Below are positions 19,494-30,667 of a stretch of DNA of 64,000 nucleotides, piece by piece. A program made the translations under genes and the position numbers. This DNA comes from Isochrysis galbana (lineage: Eukaryota > Haptophyta > Isochrysidales > Isochrysidaceae). The notes beneath the pieces are model-generated. The model worked only from the letters and a program-made list of their open reading frames with translations, searched no databases and was not told the origin of the DNA. Each line of letters starts with the position of its first letter. Position 1 is the stretch's first letter. The stretch spans positions 4,878,557 through 4,942,556 of the forward strand of contig CM030933.1 in NCBI GenBank assembly GCA_018136815.1, read 5' to 3'.

Positions 19494-19619
19494 AGTCTCC
19501 CAGGAGTTTTCCTTGGGCTGCGGAGAACAGTCAAAAAAATCAGCCCCCGCACATGATAGTACTTATAAATATTGTTTGACGCAGCATTCAATAAAAATTC
19601 CAACTGGGAAGATGCGCAC

Positions 19620-20050
19620 CTGCACTGAGCCGCTGGCCGATGCCGCACGCCGACGCAGGTGAAGACGCAGGTGAAGATGTCCCTGCAGGCCTTGCAAAGA
19701 CCCCGGCAGAGCCCGGGGGCGGGCGGGCGGGTCATCTGAGCGCCCCGGCTTGCATTCATGGTCATGTGTGGGGCCTAGGCTCCTTCAGACGGCGAAGGGG
19801 TAGCGTTGCGCACTCCCGGGGATGCTGGAGTGCTGCAGCGACAAACTGCGAGGATGCTGCTGAGGCCGTAGAGGTCGCCAGTCGAGCGCCCGAAGTCAGT
19901 GGTGTCGCAGATTTGGCAACCAGTGGTGAGTCAGGCGCTCTCCAGCTGGGCTCCTTCAGAAGGCGAACGAAGTTGAAGGCTTAGCGTCACGCATTCCCAG
20001 TGTTGCGGGAGTGCTGCAGCTTGCGAGAGTGCTGCAGCGACGAACGGCCC
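19620..20050 (+). repeat. diverged tandem duplication between tail repeats
   Basis: Two related blocks, about 19780-19870 and 19950-20060. Each opens with a GGCTCCTTCAGA word, continues through an AGGCGAA-type word and 'TGCTGGAGTGCTGCAGCGAC', and ends in a GATGCTGC word. Non-coding. Confidence 0.45.
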
Positions 20051-20086
20051 GGATGCTGCCGGGGCAGCATAGGTCTCCCCCCCCCC

Positions 20087-20345
20087 CTCCCCCCCCCCGG
20101 TGCTTTTTCCCGGAGAGTCGGCCGGCGTCGACCGGTCCGCCTCAATGGGTTTTCCCTCATTTTAACTTGTGGGGGTTTAGAATGGGAGCCGGGGGTCTGC
20201 GAGGGGGGAGATGTGGAGGGGCGCATACGTGTATGTGTCTGTGGCAGCAACATGCGCCGAGGCGTACGGGCAGGTGCGCTGAGGGTTGTCGTGTTGGTAC
20301 CGGGCTAGTGAGAGTAGTGGTACTAATGCTCAGTTAGATTATTAT
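20087..20345 (+). mobile_element. LINE-like 3' tail repeat, copy 2
   Basis: Second copy of the tail repeat, starting in a C run and ending 'GTGGTACTAATGCTCAGTT'. It differs from copy 1 mainly in a few substitutions. Confidence 0.65.
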
Positions 20346-20356
20346 GTAATATATAT

Positions 20357-20404
20357 GTGTATGGACTGTCTGTGCGCCGCATGGCGACGCGCAGGCAGTC
20401 CATA
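20357..20404. repeat. hairpin-forming inverted repeat
   Basis: Two arms of about 17 bases (left arm 'ATGGACTGTCTGTGCGC') pair with G-T wobbles around an 11-base loop. Its purpose is unknown; it sits just after the tail repeat. Confidence 0.5.
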
Positions 20405-20689
20405 TGTGCGCGTCTAGAGCCTGATTTCTAGTGTTTGTGCCATGTTTGAAAGGGCGCTGGGGGCACCATTCGTAACATAATTTAATGATATGTTTATAAA
20501 CTGTTTATGATAAATAAATCTATCGTAGAGTTGTCAAATCATTTGTCGGTGAACGACAGAGAACTGATGTTTCCCGGTCGCCGCATTACAGTTGTTTCGC
20601 CAGGCCCTCACCCTCTCTAATCCTTCCCCGAGAGAATTCTCCTCTCCCGCCTCGCCTCTCGCGGCTCTCCCCCCCCGGGTGCCGGCCCC

Positions 20690-20875
20690 CCCCCCTCCTC
20701 CCCCCCGCCCCCCCCCCCGCCCCCCCCCGCCCCCCCCTCCCGAAGCCAGCGGTCGCTCGGGGCCCAAGCCGGCCCAAGCCGGCGATGGCACTGTGAGAAA
20801 AGTCTTTGTTTATTCAATATGTATACCGTTGTGCCACCCCCCAAAACCAGCAGCCGTTCCCCAGACAGCAAGCGG
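20690..20875 (+). repeat. outer inverted repeat, left arm
   Basis: A G/C-tract block, then 'GCCCAAGCCGGCGATGGCAC' and 'TGTGAGAAAAGTCTTTGTT', ending near CCGTTC. The reverse complement occurs at 22615-22790. The arms are about 1.9 kb apart and enclose a second fold-back and a LINE fragment. Confidence 0.7.
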
Positions 20876-21441
20876 AGGTAATGTGAGTAATGTCATCATT
20901 TACGATATCATCTCGTGCTGGTGACGTCCGTCGGTCCATCGGTCTGTGGAGACAAGGGCGACGAAATGAGATCGAGAGGGCGATGAGAGATCGGCTGCGA
21001 CTCGGTTCACGAGATCGAGAGACGCGCCAGATCGGCGCCGCAGCCCGCCCGTTTCACTTGTAGACCATGGGAAAGACAGGCGCTCTACCCGACATCGCGG
21101 GCACTTCCGGATGTCCACTTCATATTGAAAAGCTCACAACTCGGCGTCTTTTCGGAAGACAACGCCCTATGTACACCGCACCAGAAACTCTGCCGCTTCA
21201 GCAGGGGGGGGGGAATGCTGCGATCCGGAAGTGCCCGCGATGTCGGGTAGAGCGCTTGTCTTTCCCATGGTCGACAAGTGAAACGGGCGGGCTGCGGCGC
21301 CGATCTGGCGCGTCTCTCGATCTCGTGAACCGAGTCGCAGCCGATCTCTCATCGCCCTCTCGATCTCATTTTGTCGCCCTTGTCCCCAGACGTCACCAGC
21401 ACGAGATGATATCGTAATGGATGACGTTACTCACGTTACCT
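20876..21441. mobile_element. fold-back (inverted-repeat) element
   Basis: Two near-identical inverted arms of about 215 bases (20876-21110 and 21224-21441) around a central spacer of about 110 bases. The outer tips are AGGTAATGTGAGTAA and its complement. Non-coding, so a MITE or fold-back element. No clear target duplication was seen. Confidence 0.75.
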
Positions 21442-21449
21442 GAACGTCA

Positions 21450-22300
21450 AAACTATTGTTATAGTTTGAACTATGGAGCGTGCCGCGACCGCTCCCGAGC
21501 CCCAGGCGACCCTCGCCACCGCGCCCCACCTGGGACGCCCCATGCCGCCCGAGGCGGCTCGTCAGAAAGCCCTCTCAGAGCCCATCCAGCCCATCCAAAC
21601 TACGCCCGCGCAAGCGCGCGGGGTGGCGAGCACTGGCACCGAACAGGTTGCCCCCATGGCTCTGCGTAGCATGCAGGGGGTCTTTGAGACCCCCTCCAAC
21701 AGTGGGAAACCCTCCCACCCCAAGAGCACCTCATGTGGGAGGGCAGCTCAGCTGCCCTCCCCATGGTGGAAACCTCTACCATCAGTGCACCCAACATGGG
21801 AGGGCACTTCACAACCATCAATCTCCTACGGAGAGCAACTTGTGCCTCTGTTTTTCAACATGTTGACTCACTTCTCGTTTTCACCCCACTCCTGTGGGCC
21901 ACAAGAACCTACAACTCAGTGCCCTGCCTTGGGCCCTCCTTCAACACTTGACTCCCTCTCTAGCTATCCCTCTCCTACTCTCCCTTCCCTCTAGAACCAA
22001 CCCAAACAGCACGAACCCCCTCGCCCTGTGTTCAAAGCACCAAAAATTTCAACTCAAGACCCTTGTTGATACACTTCACGTTTTCACCCCACTCTTGTGG
22101 GCCACAATTACCTACAACTCAGTGCCCTGCCTTGGGCCCTCTTCCAACACTTCACTCCCTCTCCCACTCCCTCTTCCAACTACAACTAACCCAAGAAGCA
22201 CAAACCCCCTTGCCCTCTGCTTCAAGCACCAAAAATTTCGACTCAAGACAAGAGGGAGGACATGTCTTGAGGCGGCGTCGCTGCCCATGCCTAGCGCAAG
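21450..22300 (+). pseudogene. LINE ORF1 copy with frameshifts
   Basis: Hairpin B (21450-21467) and ATG at 21473 (MERAATAPEPQATL) directly abut the fold-back element. The start frame runs 173 residues, but the family motif 'SAPNMGGHFTTINL' lies in a different frame, showing frameshifts. A unit of about 190 bases is tandemly duplicated at about 21868-22060 and 22070-22250; both contain 'TACAACTCAGTGCCCTGCCT'. This copy is not functional. Confidence 0.75.
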
Positions 22301-22614
22301 GATATAGCGCCCCCACTCAGACATCTCCTTCCCCACAGCTCCTCTCTGAGGAGTTGCTCCTCTCCCTCCCATTAGGCCCCCTTGCCTGCGAGACCAGAAC
22401 AGGATCCTGGCGTAGGGGACTGTCTGAGTGTGGAGGGAGGGGCGCTCTGGCTAGCGCAGGTAGAAAGCTAGTGAAGAGCTGGGTGGCATAAGGGGGGAAG
22501 GGTGCTTGCGCTTGCCGCGGCAGGGTGTCCTGTCTTGAGTGAGCGCTAGTCCCGTTCCTTTGCCGCGCCGCGACACATAAAAATTTGTTAAAAATTTTCA
22601 CGTTACCTGAACGG

Positions 22615-22790
22615 CCGCTAGTTCTTGGGGGGAAAGGCGGTGGCACAACGGGATATAAATTGAATAAATAAAGAACAAAGACTTTTCTCACAGTGCCATC
22701 GCCGGCTTGGGCCGGCTTGGGCCCCGAGCGACCGCTGGCTTCGGGAGGGGGGGCGGGGGGCGGGGGGGGGGGGGGGGTGGAGGAGGGAGG
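22615..22790 (-). repeat. outer inverted repeat, right arm
   Basis: Reverse complement of 20690-20875, ending in a long G run at about 22755-22778. Adjacent sequence at 22598 repeats the tip CACGTTACCTGAACG of the inner element. Confidence 0.7.
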
Positions 22791-23556
22791 GGGGTCGGAT
22801 CGGACGAAGATCTCTCTCCTTTCTCATATGCATAAAAATAATTGGAATGTGCGACTATGGCTTTTGATGCGTCAGACCGCGCGCTTTCAACTGCTAAGAA
22901 AATTCGAAGATTCCATATTTGCGTGCGCCACTTGTGCTTGTGCGGTTGAGCGCACAAAACATTTTGTAGGGGTAGGAGGAGGATTTTGCTTGTAGGGGGC
23001 GATGTGCGGCAGCTTGATGGACATGCGCACGCACAATCTATGCAAGAGATGGCCCATAAAAGAGGGCGTACCACAAGCTTCATTCACAATGTCGCTTCTC
23101 GAGCCCCATAACTTGTCGCACTCTCCGCTCTCTCTACCGCCCACCTAAGACCTAGGCTCAACTAAGGGCTAAGGACGCAGGCGCCAACAAGCACAACCAC
23201 GTCCTACTACATAGCTTGCTCATGAGTGGCGGCACGTCGATAGTATCAAGCGATGGCAAACGCTGAAAAATAACGGCGTCGCTTCGCGACGTACAAGAAG
23301 CATGCTTCCTGAGTACTACGCATGGCCAATTTATGAGGAGAGAGGGCACTCACTTGTTCACAATGAGAGATAGCCTAGGAGATTCGCAAGCGGTTGGTCT
23401 TTGCCGAAGCAGGCAAGCCGTCACACTATTCCGAGTCCTTGCAGTTTGAGCAGCAACAATAAGCGGTCGGAAATAGCACGCTCTGACATACGAAGCGTCG
23501 ATCAGAGCTATCCCTCATCGCCCCTGCGGTATAACTTGCTATCCCCTCCGGTGCCT
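22791..23556. other. intergenic, nothing recognised
   Basis: Downstream flank of the next gene. Short ORFs only, none with family features. Confidence 0.4.
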
Positions 23557-25929
23557 CTACACCTCGATCCCAAAAATCCGCATCACCTCTTCTCTCCGTC
23601 CTTCCTCACCTGCAGCGTTGGCTTCAGCCAGCCGATCGCTCATGCGCTGCGCGTGATCAAAAAGCTTGTACGCGTGGCTGCGCGCCAATTCCTCGAGCAA
23701 CGGCGCGTCAACAAGTAACCCTCCTATCTTGGCCGCGCCTCCACTAAAGTCTCGGCGGACGGCGTCCTGCAGGGCTGTGGCGAGAGCAGCTAGGTGCACA
23801 TCCAGCTCGGGCTGTGAGACAGGTGGACGGCCTTCACCCATGATGAGCTCGCCGAAACAATGGATCGAATTGGCTTTCGCAATGGCATGGCGCAAATAGA
23901 GGGCGAGAACCAATTCTGTTGGGGCAGGAAGTGTGCGGCCCGCGTGTGTTGCGGTGTAGGTGGAGTGCAGCGTGGACAGAAAAGGGGGCGATGAGGTGGC
24001 GCCATCGTGGGCTGTGCGCATGCCGTCGAGGTAGGGGTCAAGATGGCGCGAGACCTGCACCAATCAATGGGGAGCGTGATGGGAAATGGCTCAGAAGCTC
24101 GCCAGAGCTTGAAAGAGCGCCGTGAGGCATGGCCAAGAGGATGTATGAGGCGTCAAGCAGGGGGATAGTGTGCTCATCGGCGGCAGCGTGCGCGGCCGGA
24201 TCATTGAGGAAAGCCCGCCTAAATGAGTAGCCGGCAAACGCCCGGCCCGCCTGAATTGGTAGCCGACAAGTGCCCGGCCTGCAAGAGCCGGTAGCCCAAG
24301 GTCCCTTGGGGGCGTGACCCCCACATTGACGCCTGCCTGACTCACCTGCGTCGTGATGAAGTCGACCGTCGGCTCTTCCACAACAGGCTCCGGCGTGTCG
24401 CCTAAGACGATGGACTCAAGCCAGTGCTGCGGTCCCAACATCCTCAACGCCCTAGCCACAGATCCCACTCCGCGCACCGTCTCCAGGATCTGTGCTTTCA
24501 ACTCATCGTGCGTGACTAGCTCGCCCAGGTCCTCGCACTGCGCCGCCACAGAGCGGGCGCAGAGGCGTCGGAGCAGCACCTCAGGGCAGCCATCAACGCC
24601 CCCTTGCTGTTTAAGGGACGCCATCAAGTTCTCACGGAGTTGATCTTGGATAGCCGTTGATGCTGCACGCAGAGAGGACAGCACCCGCGAGGCGGCATCT
24701 GAGGCCGCAAGTTCACTGACCCCGGCGCTGCCGTCCACCGCAGCCCGCGCCTGAAGGTCGCGCACAGCCGCATTGGTCCCATCGTTTACCACCGACCGCA
24801 AGAGTTGCTCCAGCTGGGTGAGATCGACTCCGACCAACGCTTCGGCACCTGTGACGGTGACCTCCACCCATCTTGGCGCCCGACGTAGCGCGTCGACCAC
24901 CGCTGCAGAGTTGGCCGCGGAGCTCTGTACTGATGACGCGTACGCAACCCACGTGGCGCGTTTGGCGTTGTCGACTGGAGGCGAAGCTGCCATTTGGCCA
25001 GCGGCCGCGACCGCAGCTGCGAGAGCAGCATCCTCGGGCCGCGAGGCGGCAACAGACCCCGGCTTCAGCTTTGCCTCGAGAAGGGCAAGGGTAACAGCCG
25101 CGCGCAGGATGTCCTCTTGCTCAGGCAGAGCGCGCACGGACGATGCATGCGTTGGCGGCGCGGCAGCTGGCAGGGCAGTGGAGGCCACTGAAGCGCCACT
25201 CGTCGAGTCGCATGTTGCTGAGGTGGCACAGCCTGTGGCGCTCAGCTGTGTCGTGGCAGCCCTTGTTATGGTGGGCGGAGCTGAAGGCAAAGCCGAGGAA
25301 TTCTGTTGTTGCGACACTTGCGGCGCGGGCACGCATGCAGCTGCGGAGTTGATGCACGCCGCGCGGCTCACGGGCGAGGCGGTCGTTGCGCCCACTAGCG
25401 GCGTCTGGCTAGCTGGCGTTGAGGCTCCTAGCTCAACCCTCGCTAGACGTTGCATGAGGTTCACGTTGGCCGTCTTCAGCTGTTGCACCTCAGCGACCAA
25501 CCGCGCCTCTACCTCCTGCGCCGCAAGAAGAGCCGTGTGAAGCTGCTCCGCCCTCTCGTTCATGTGCCCTTTCTCATTGACGGACAGCCGTAGTAGCGCC
25601 ATGCAGCCCTCGAGCTCCATCTCGAGGTCGGGAAGAGTTCGCCGCAGCACGAGCGTCTCACAAACGGCGCGTCGCCTGGTCGCCTCTGCACGGGCGAGCC
25701 TCTCCTCGCCTACAGAGCTGGAGGAGGACGAGGAAGCCGGCCGTCCCTCTCTGCGCGGTGTCGGCGCTCGTCCCCCGCTCGACGAGAAGGGCGGCTCGGC
25801 GAAGGAGAGCGAGGCACGCGCATTTGCACCGCGGACTCGCGTCGCAGCGCGAGCCGCCTCGCGCTCAATCTCGAGCAGGTGCTGCGCAAAGGACTTAGGC
25901 GGTCCACGTGCAGCCAGAGTCTCCGCCAT
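23557..25929 (-). CDS. unrecognised coiled-coil protein, two exons
   Basis: Exon 1 is 25929-24346 and exon 2 is 24054-23557, joined by a GT-AG intron (strong donor after ...TTQ) in phase 0, giving 693 residues. Residues about 75-175 form a coiled coil ('MELEGCMALLRLSV', 'EVEARLVAEVQQLK'), followed by an Ala/Ser/Thr-rich linker. The C-terminal half (about 270-693) is helical and globular, with 'RWVEVTVTGAEALVG', 'LLRRLCARSVAAQCEDLGEL' and 'LYLRHAIAKANSIHCFGELI'. No family was recognised. The frame stays open through the intron to 24091, and another frame within it ('DASYILLAMPHGAL') could be an extra exon, so the join is likely but not certain. Confidence 0.6.
24190..24300 (-). repeat. minisatellite inside the intron
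   Basis: About three imperfect units of 32-33 bases, each with a CCGGCTAC word and an AGGCGGGC or AGGCCGGGC word, lying within the intron of the coiled-coil gene. Confidence 0.5.
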
Positions 25930-26304
25930 TTCACCCTTCCCCTTATTCCTGTCTCACTCACCCGCCGCCACCACCCCCCACCCCCCTCACCCCACTCCTC
26001 TCTTCCCTCCCTTTCCCCCCTTCCCGCTCCTCCGCCGCGCCCGCACCCGCCGCACGCCGCACGCCCACTCACAGTCACACGAACACACACAGTACTGTAG
26101 ATTACATTGATAGAGCTCTTCTGGAGCATTTTTTTACATGTAGTAGTACAAATAATCGTGAATTCTACGGTCTACTGCTACTGTTAGTGGAAAGGGGACA
26201 AAAATAGCACATTCACTCATACCAAAAGAAACTCATCATATTCCCGCCACGCGCGCGGCCCTGGGTCCGTTACTATGTAGCCACGCCCGTTCCATCTGCC
26301 TCAC
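25930..26304. other. 5' flank of the coiled-coil gene
   Basis: C/T-rich on the plus strand up to about 26060, then mixed. It probably holds the promoter of the minus-strand gene; no specific motif was seen. Confidence 0.4.
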
Positions 26305-26700
26305 AACTAAGTTTATACTTGGTTGGCATGGGCATGGGGCATGGGCATGGGGAATGGGGAAGTGGGGAGGGGGAGGGGGAAGGGGAAGGGGGTCTAGCTG
26401 GGAAACACTAGACACTAGGGACTATCGTATACCCGAACACAACGACACCCGACAGCCTCAAAGCCCTCTACATCATAGCGTGGAGGTACATAATAGGTGA
26501 CTTTTACAAAGTAGAATTCGACAACTACACTTTCCACCACGTGCCGGTCATCGAAAAAACCCTTAGCAGATTTACGGTCCTCGCCAGAGGGATCACCCCC
26601 CCAGACAAGCCCTCGACCGCACGCACTAGCATAGCCTCACAAGGGAGAAAACCAAAGCTCCAAGTCCCCGCTTGGGGTAGGCGGATATATGTACAAATTT
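26305..26700 (+). mobile_element. internally deleted LINE fragment
   Basis: Hairpin A at 26305-26324 (loop TTAT), then a short GGGCATGG-rich repeat, then directly ORF2 C-terminal coding sequence: 'LKALYIIAWRYIIGDFYKVE' and 'RKPKLQVP'. The same C-terminal words occur at 16100-16180 and 48094-48438. ORF1, the endonuclease and the catalytic reverse transcriptase are missing. Confidence 0.65.
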
Positions 26701-27430
26701 CAATCACATATTTGGGCATGATTTTCAGACATAGCTATCGATACATATTTTATGCATATTTGGGCGGCAATGAGCGCTGTGCCGCTTGGCGCGAAACCAA
26801 TGGCCTTGGCGCCAAGCGAGTTGGCGCGGGGGGGGGGGGGGGCGAGGGGGGAAGGGGGGGGACGAGGTCAGGGGTCAGGGGAGGGGGGGGGAGCGCCGAA
26901 GGAGAGAGAGAGCACCCGCGATATCATACCTTAAATGAGTTTTTCAGTGAATATATCCCTCATGCTTTGCTTGCAGCCGCAGCGCTTGGCGTGAGGCGCG
27001 GCGGAGCACTCCGATGGGTGGTGAGGCTTGCAGCCGGCTGTCCTTGCCCTCACGCGCATGTAGCCTGCCTCGCGCATTCAACCCTCGCTCGCCTTGCGTC
27101 TGTAGGCAAACGCCGCCGCTTTGCGCGCAGCAGCAGCAGCGGTAGACGCCTGCGGTTGGAGGTCGAGGAGGTACAGGCCACAAAGGGCGCGACGGCAAGG
27201 AGCGAGGGGCGAGTTACGAGTGAAGAGTTCTACAAGTTACCAGTAAAACTCCGCGGCAAACAAGATCGATTGAGCACAAAGACGCAAGGACAGAAGTTGA
27301 TCGCGGATGCGACATCACCCTGCTGTGATCACAATGCAATTGAGTGTGTGAGTGGGGGGGGGGGGGGGGAGGGGGGGGAAAGGGGGGTCGGAGAGGGGGG
27401 TCGAATACTCTAGTAAATATAACATGTATA
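26701..27430. other. G-rich non-coding stretch
   Basis: Several G runs (26829-26842, 27354-27369) and GGGA/GAGA repeats. The open frames across this region are products of composition. Confidence 0.4.
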
Positions 27431-27734
27431 TATGCGGGGGTAAATTTTCCCCCGTGTTCGGGTGGTGCACTGGGACTTTTGATGGCCCGCACCTTCAGGG
27501 ACTGGCTCTGCTGGTCTGCAGGGAACAAGGCTCTCCCTGTTCCCTGCTTCTGTGCCTGGTGGGGAGGCAAGGGAGGCAGAATCATGTCGACGTCGCTGTC
27601 GGTCAGCGGGGCAGCCTGTGAGCGCTTCGGCTCCGGCGGCTTGGGGCGGCCCCTGTGGGGCGTCGTGACGGCGGAGGGCTGGGGATCGGGAGCGGTCGGC
27701 GCGCGCTCCATCGTTCGAACTATAACAATAGTTT
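27431..27734 (-). pseudogene. LINE ORF1 5' fragment
   Basis: Hairpin B at 27718-27734 and ATG at 27711 on the minus strand. The family sequence MERAPTAPDPQP, 'RPKPPEPKRSQAAPLTDSDV' and 'FPADQQSQ' runs in one frame for about 85 residues and then leaves the family near 27450. The open frame continues into unrelated sequence. Confidence 0.8.
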
Positions 27735-28324
27735 CTAGAGTAGCTGATTCAACACTATCAGGAAGTTGGCCCCCGTTCCCTCTACCTCTCCCCGCATCCT
27801 GCCTTGCTGCCACTCTCCTCGTGCGCTACCTAGGGGCCCAAGGCCGGGGCATGCGGAGATGTGAGCGAGCGGCGAGAGCGAGAGGCGGCGCCGAGCGGTA
27901 GTGTGCGCGCTCCGGCGCTCTTGGAGCCCCATTGGGCCTAGTGGCTAGCTAGGGGTGCAGGATGCACCCCATTAGCGCAGCCACCGGTCCTTCTTCTCTC
28001 AAAGTGAGCTTACCCGGTCTCCTAGACAAGGGCCGCATCGCATCGCTGTTGCTTCTGTCACGGCTGACAGCATATTTGCATATTTGGGACTTCACCTGCC
28101 GTCCTACATCCTACCTACATTGTTGGATGAGAGTCCTAGACCGGTGCTCTTTGAGCAACGTCGCTCAGTGCCTGAACCCTCCTCATGACGCCGGGCGCAA
28201 ACCTCTTGTGCCCAATTGTGCCAGAAAGAGACAGCAGTGCCAAGCTAAGATGCAACAGCGGCTTCACAGTATCTTCGATGATAACCCTCCCATCGCATGC
28301 CAAGTTGTTGTCGCCTCTCGTGAA
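27735..28324. other. intergenic, nothing recognised
   Basis: Flank between the LINE fragment and the 3' end of the alcohol dehydrogenase gene. No coding pattern. Confidence 0.4.
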
Positions 28325-29804
28325 CTATGATACTTTGCCGCCGGAGCGGCTGGGACTAGTGATCTCATCGAAGATCACAGCAACCTTACCGGATTTGCCC
28401 GCTGCCATGGTTTCATATGCTTTGCCAGCCTCCTCGAGAGGGAAACGATGGGTAATTAGTGCCTCCGGTTTGATCTTCCAACGCACGATCTTCTCAACGA
28501 GTTCTTCCATCTTCCAGATGGATGTGACCCACGAGCCGACCACGCTCTTCTGCTCGTGCATGAGGTCATCACTTGGTTCAAAAGTTACTGTACCACCTTC
28601 ACCAATGAAGGCCACACGACCCCATTTTCGTGTTGCTTGGATGGCGACACGGCGTGCCATTGGCGCTGCCGAACACTCAACGGCACGCTCAACGCCGTGG
28701 CCGCCAGTGAGGGCTTTGACTTGAGCCACGTTCTCGGCACCAGCAAGCAAAGCCTCATCGACGACACCCAAGTCTCGGGCCACCTGTGTTGCGGGAATAA
28801 TGTGCAGTGGTGACCAAAGACGGGGTGCACAGGGAGAGCACACCTTCTGCTGTCACCAAATGCAAATTTGAGCCCATCGAACCTGTATTCGCTCCTCCGT
28901 TGCATCAATGCCAATGACCTTGTTCGCCCCTAGCGCCTTGCAGAGCATGCAAGCGGCGAGACCGACAGGGCCGAGACCAGTCACGAGGACCGCATCGTCC
29001 CCACTCACGCCAATCTTTGCGAGGCCCTCGTACACGGTGCCAAAGCCGCACGCCACCATTGCGCCATCCGCGTACGAAAGCTCCTCGGGCAAGAGCACAA
29101 GATCCTGAAGGCCAATGATGCGGAACACGGGTGGTGGTTGAGAAGCAGCATTGTTCAATCATCGTTTGGTCGTGTGGGCGGCATGAGCCCTTGCCTTCTC
29201 TTCTGCTAGAATGTACTCGGCCATGCCACCGTGCCGCTGCCAGCCATAGGCTCTGCGGAACTTTGCGCTGGTGCACGAAATCATGAAACCGCGCCGACAG
29301 TCGTTGCACATTCCACACCCCGAGATGTGATAGACAATGACACGATCTCCCTTCTTGAATCGACGGAGCCCAGGTCCCTCTGCGACGATCTGTCCGCAGG
29401 GTTCATGCCCAGCCACGCATCCTTGATATCCTTCAGGTCCCTTGCCAAGGTGCTCGCGGTAGATGCATCGGATGTCGCTGCCGCAGATGGTGCTAACCTT
29501 CATTTTAATCAGAACCTACATCGCGCGCGAGGCGAGGGCTAAGATAAAGCATGCCGTCGAAAAAAGCTGGGGCTTCACGCACCTCGCCATGCCCAGGTTT
29601 GGGAACGTCGAAGTCCCTGAGGTCGACCTGTGAGTTGCCTGGCAGAACAGCACCCCTCATTCGTGAGGGGATCTGCTCCGCTCCGCTCAGCTGTACGGCA
29701 AAGGAGAAGAGCAGGAGTACAGCGAGTGATGAGCGGGCAGCTGCGACAGCCAGCTGTTGACAACGCCCGCCGGCCGCTCCGACACCTCTCTTCCCACTCA
29801 CCAT
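28325..29804 (-). CDS. zinc-dependent alcohol dehydrogenase with signal peptide, four exons
   Basis: Exons 29804-29583, 29515-29195, 29104-28883 and 28783-28325, all joined in phase 0, give 407 residues. Introns 1 and 3 are GT-AG; intron 2 starts with GC (AAG|GCAAGG) and ends CAG, and joining it restores '[18 protein letters not shown]'. The medium-chain fold is complete: catalytic Cys85 in CGSD, GHE at 110-112, structural zinc cysteines 141, 144, 147 and 155, and the NAD-binding '[11 protein letters not shown]'. The N-terminal 45 residues contain a hydrophobic core ('[18 protein letters not shown]'), suggesting secretory or plastid routing. The substrate cannot be told from sequence. Confidence 0.9.
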
Positions 29805-30197
29805 CTTCACTTCCACTCTCTCAATCCCGCGCTCCCTCTCCCTCCCCCTTTCTTCCTCCCTCTCTCCTCTCCCTCTGCCTGTCGGTCTGTCCTTCTCTCT
29901 TTCTTGTCTCCCCCTTGGCCTCTCCCTCTCTTCTCTCTCACCTCACTCACTCCTCTCACACTCTCTCGAGTCTCCACCCACCGTCCGGGCCCCGAATCTC
30001 GGTCCGTCCCCTCCCTCTCGCTCTCTTCTCTTCCTCTTCTCTTCTCTTCTCCCTCTCTCCTCTCTCGGAACTACTTCTCTCTTTCCAACTCCCACTTTCA
30101 CGGTGCCTCCCCTCCCCCCTCGCTCCCCCTCACGAGACCGCAGGACGGTCGGCGGATGATGATGGATGGATCGATCGCCCCCTTCCCCCCTCCCCCG

Positions 30198-30229
<32 letters not shown>

Positions 30230-30667
30230 CTCCCCCCTCCGCCCCCGGCCCCGCCCCGCCTTCCCCCCGCCTCCTTCCCCCCCCGCAATCAACAATATAC
30301 TACTACGTAGTAGTAGTAACAATATCACCTCCTTCAGCTTTTGTATGTACTCCTCCCTGATAACTTTTGACTGCCGGCTCGAAGCGCCAATTTTGGCGCT
30401 TCGGATCCGTCATTTTCTGCAGGTGCCCAAGGGATAACGCCTGTGTAAGAGGGATCAGCGCTGCGATGAGGGAAAGCTTGCCAATCGGTATTTTCCCCCG
30501 AAGCCCGAAGTCCCCCCCCCGCCCCCCGAGCCCCCACCCTGTTCCCCCTCCGCGCCCCCCTGGCGCGCGGCAAGAACCATGAGCATGGAGGACAAGGAGG
30601 TCGAGGTGGGAGGTGTCCCAGTGGACGACGACGACATGGAGCGCCAGGGGCCAGGGACTTCCCTCGG
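29805..30667. other. pyrimidine-rich intergenic region with a C31 tract
   Basis: Long C/T-rich sequence upstream of the minus-strand dehydrogenase, containing an uninterrupted run of 31 C at 30198-30228. It also separates the divergently oriented SAP-like gene. An ATG frame at 30579 ends after 30 residues and could be a leader or first exon. Confidence 0.5.

Noticed and set aside
24091-24345. Extension of the coiled-coil gene exon to the stop at 24091
   Set aside because: A strong GT donor at 24345 and a phase-matched acceptor at 24055 join to clearly protein-like sequence, while the extension is low-quality and repeat-derived.
24773-25540. A 255-residue plus-strand ORF
   Set aside because: It lies antisense to the coiled-coil gene exon and is a GC-rich shadow frame.
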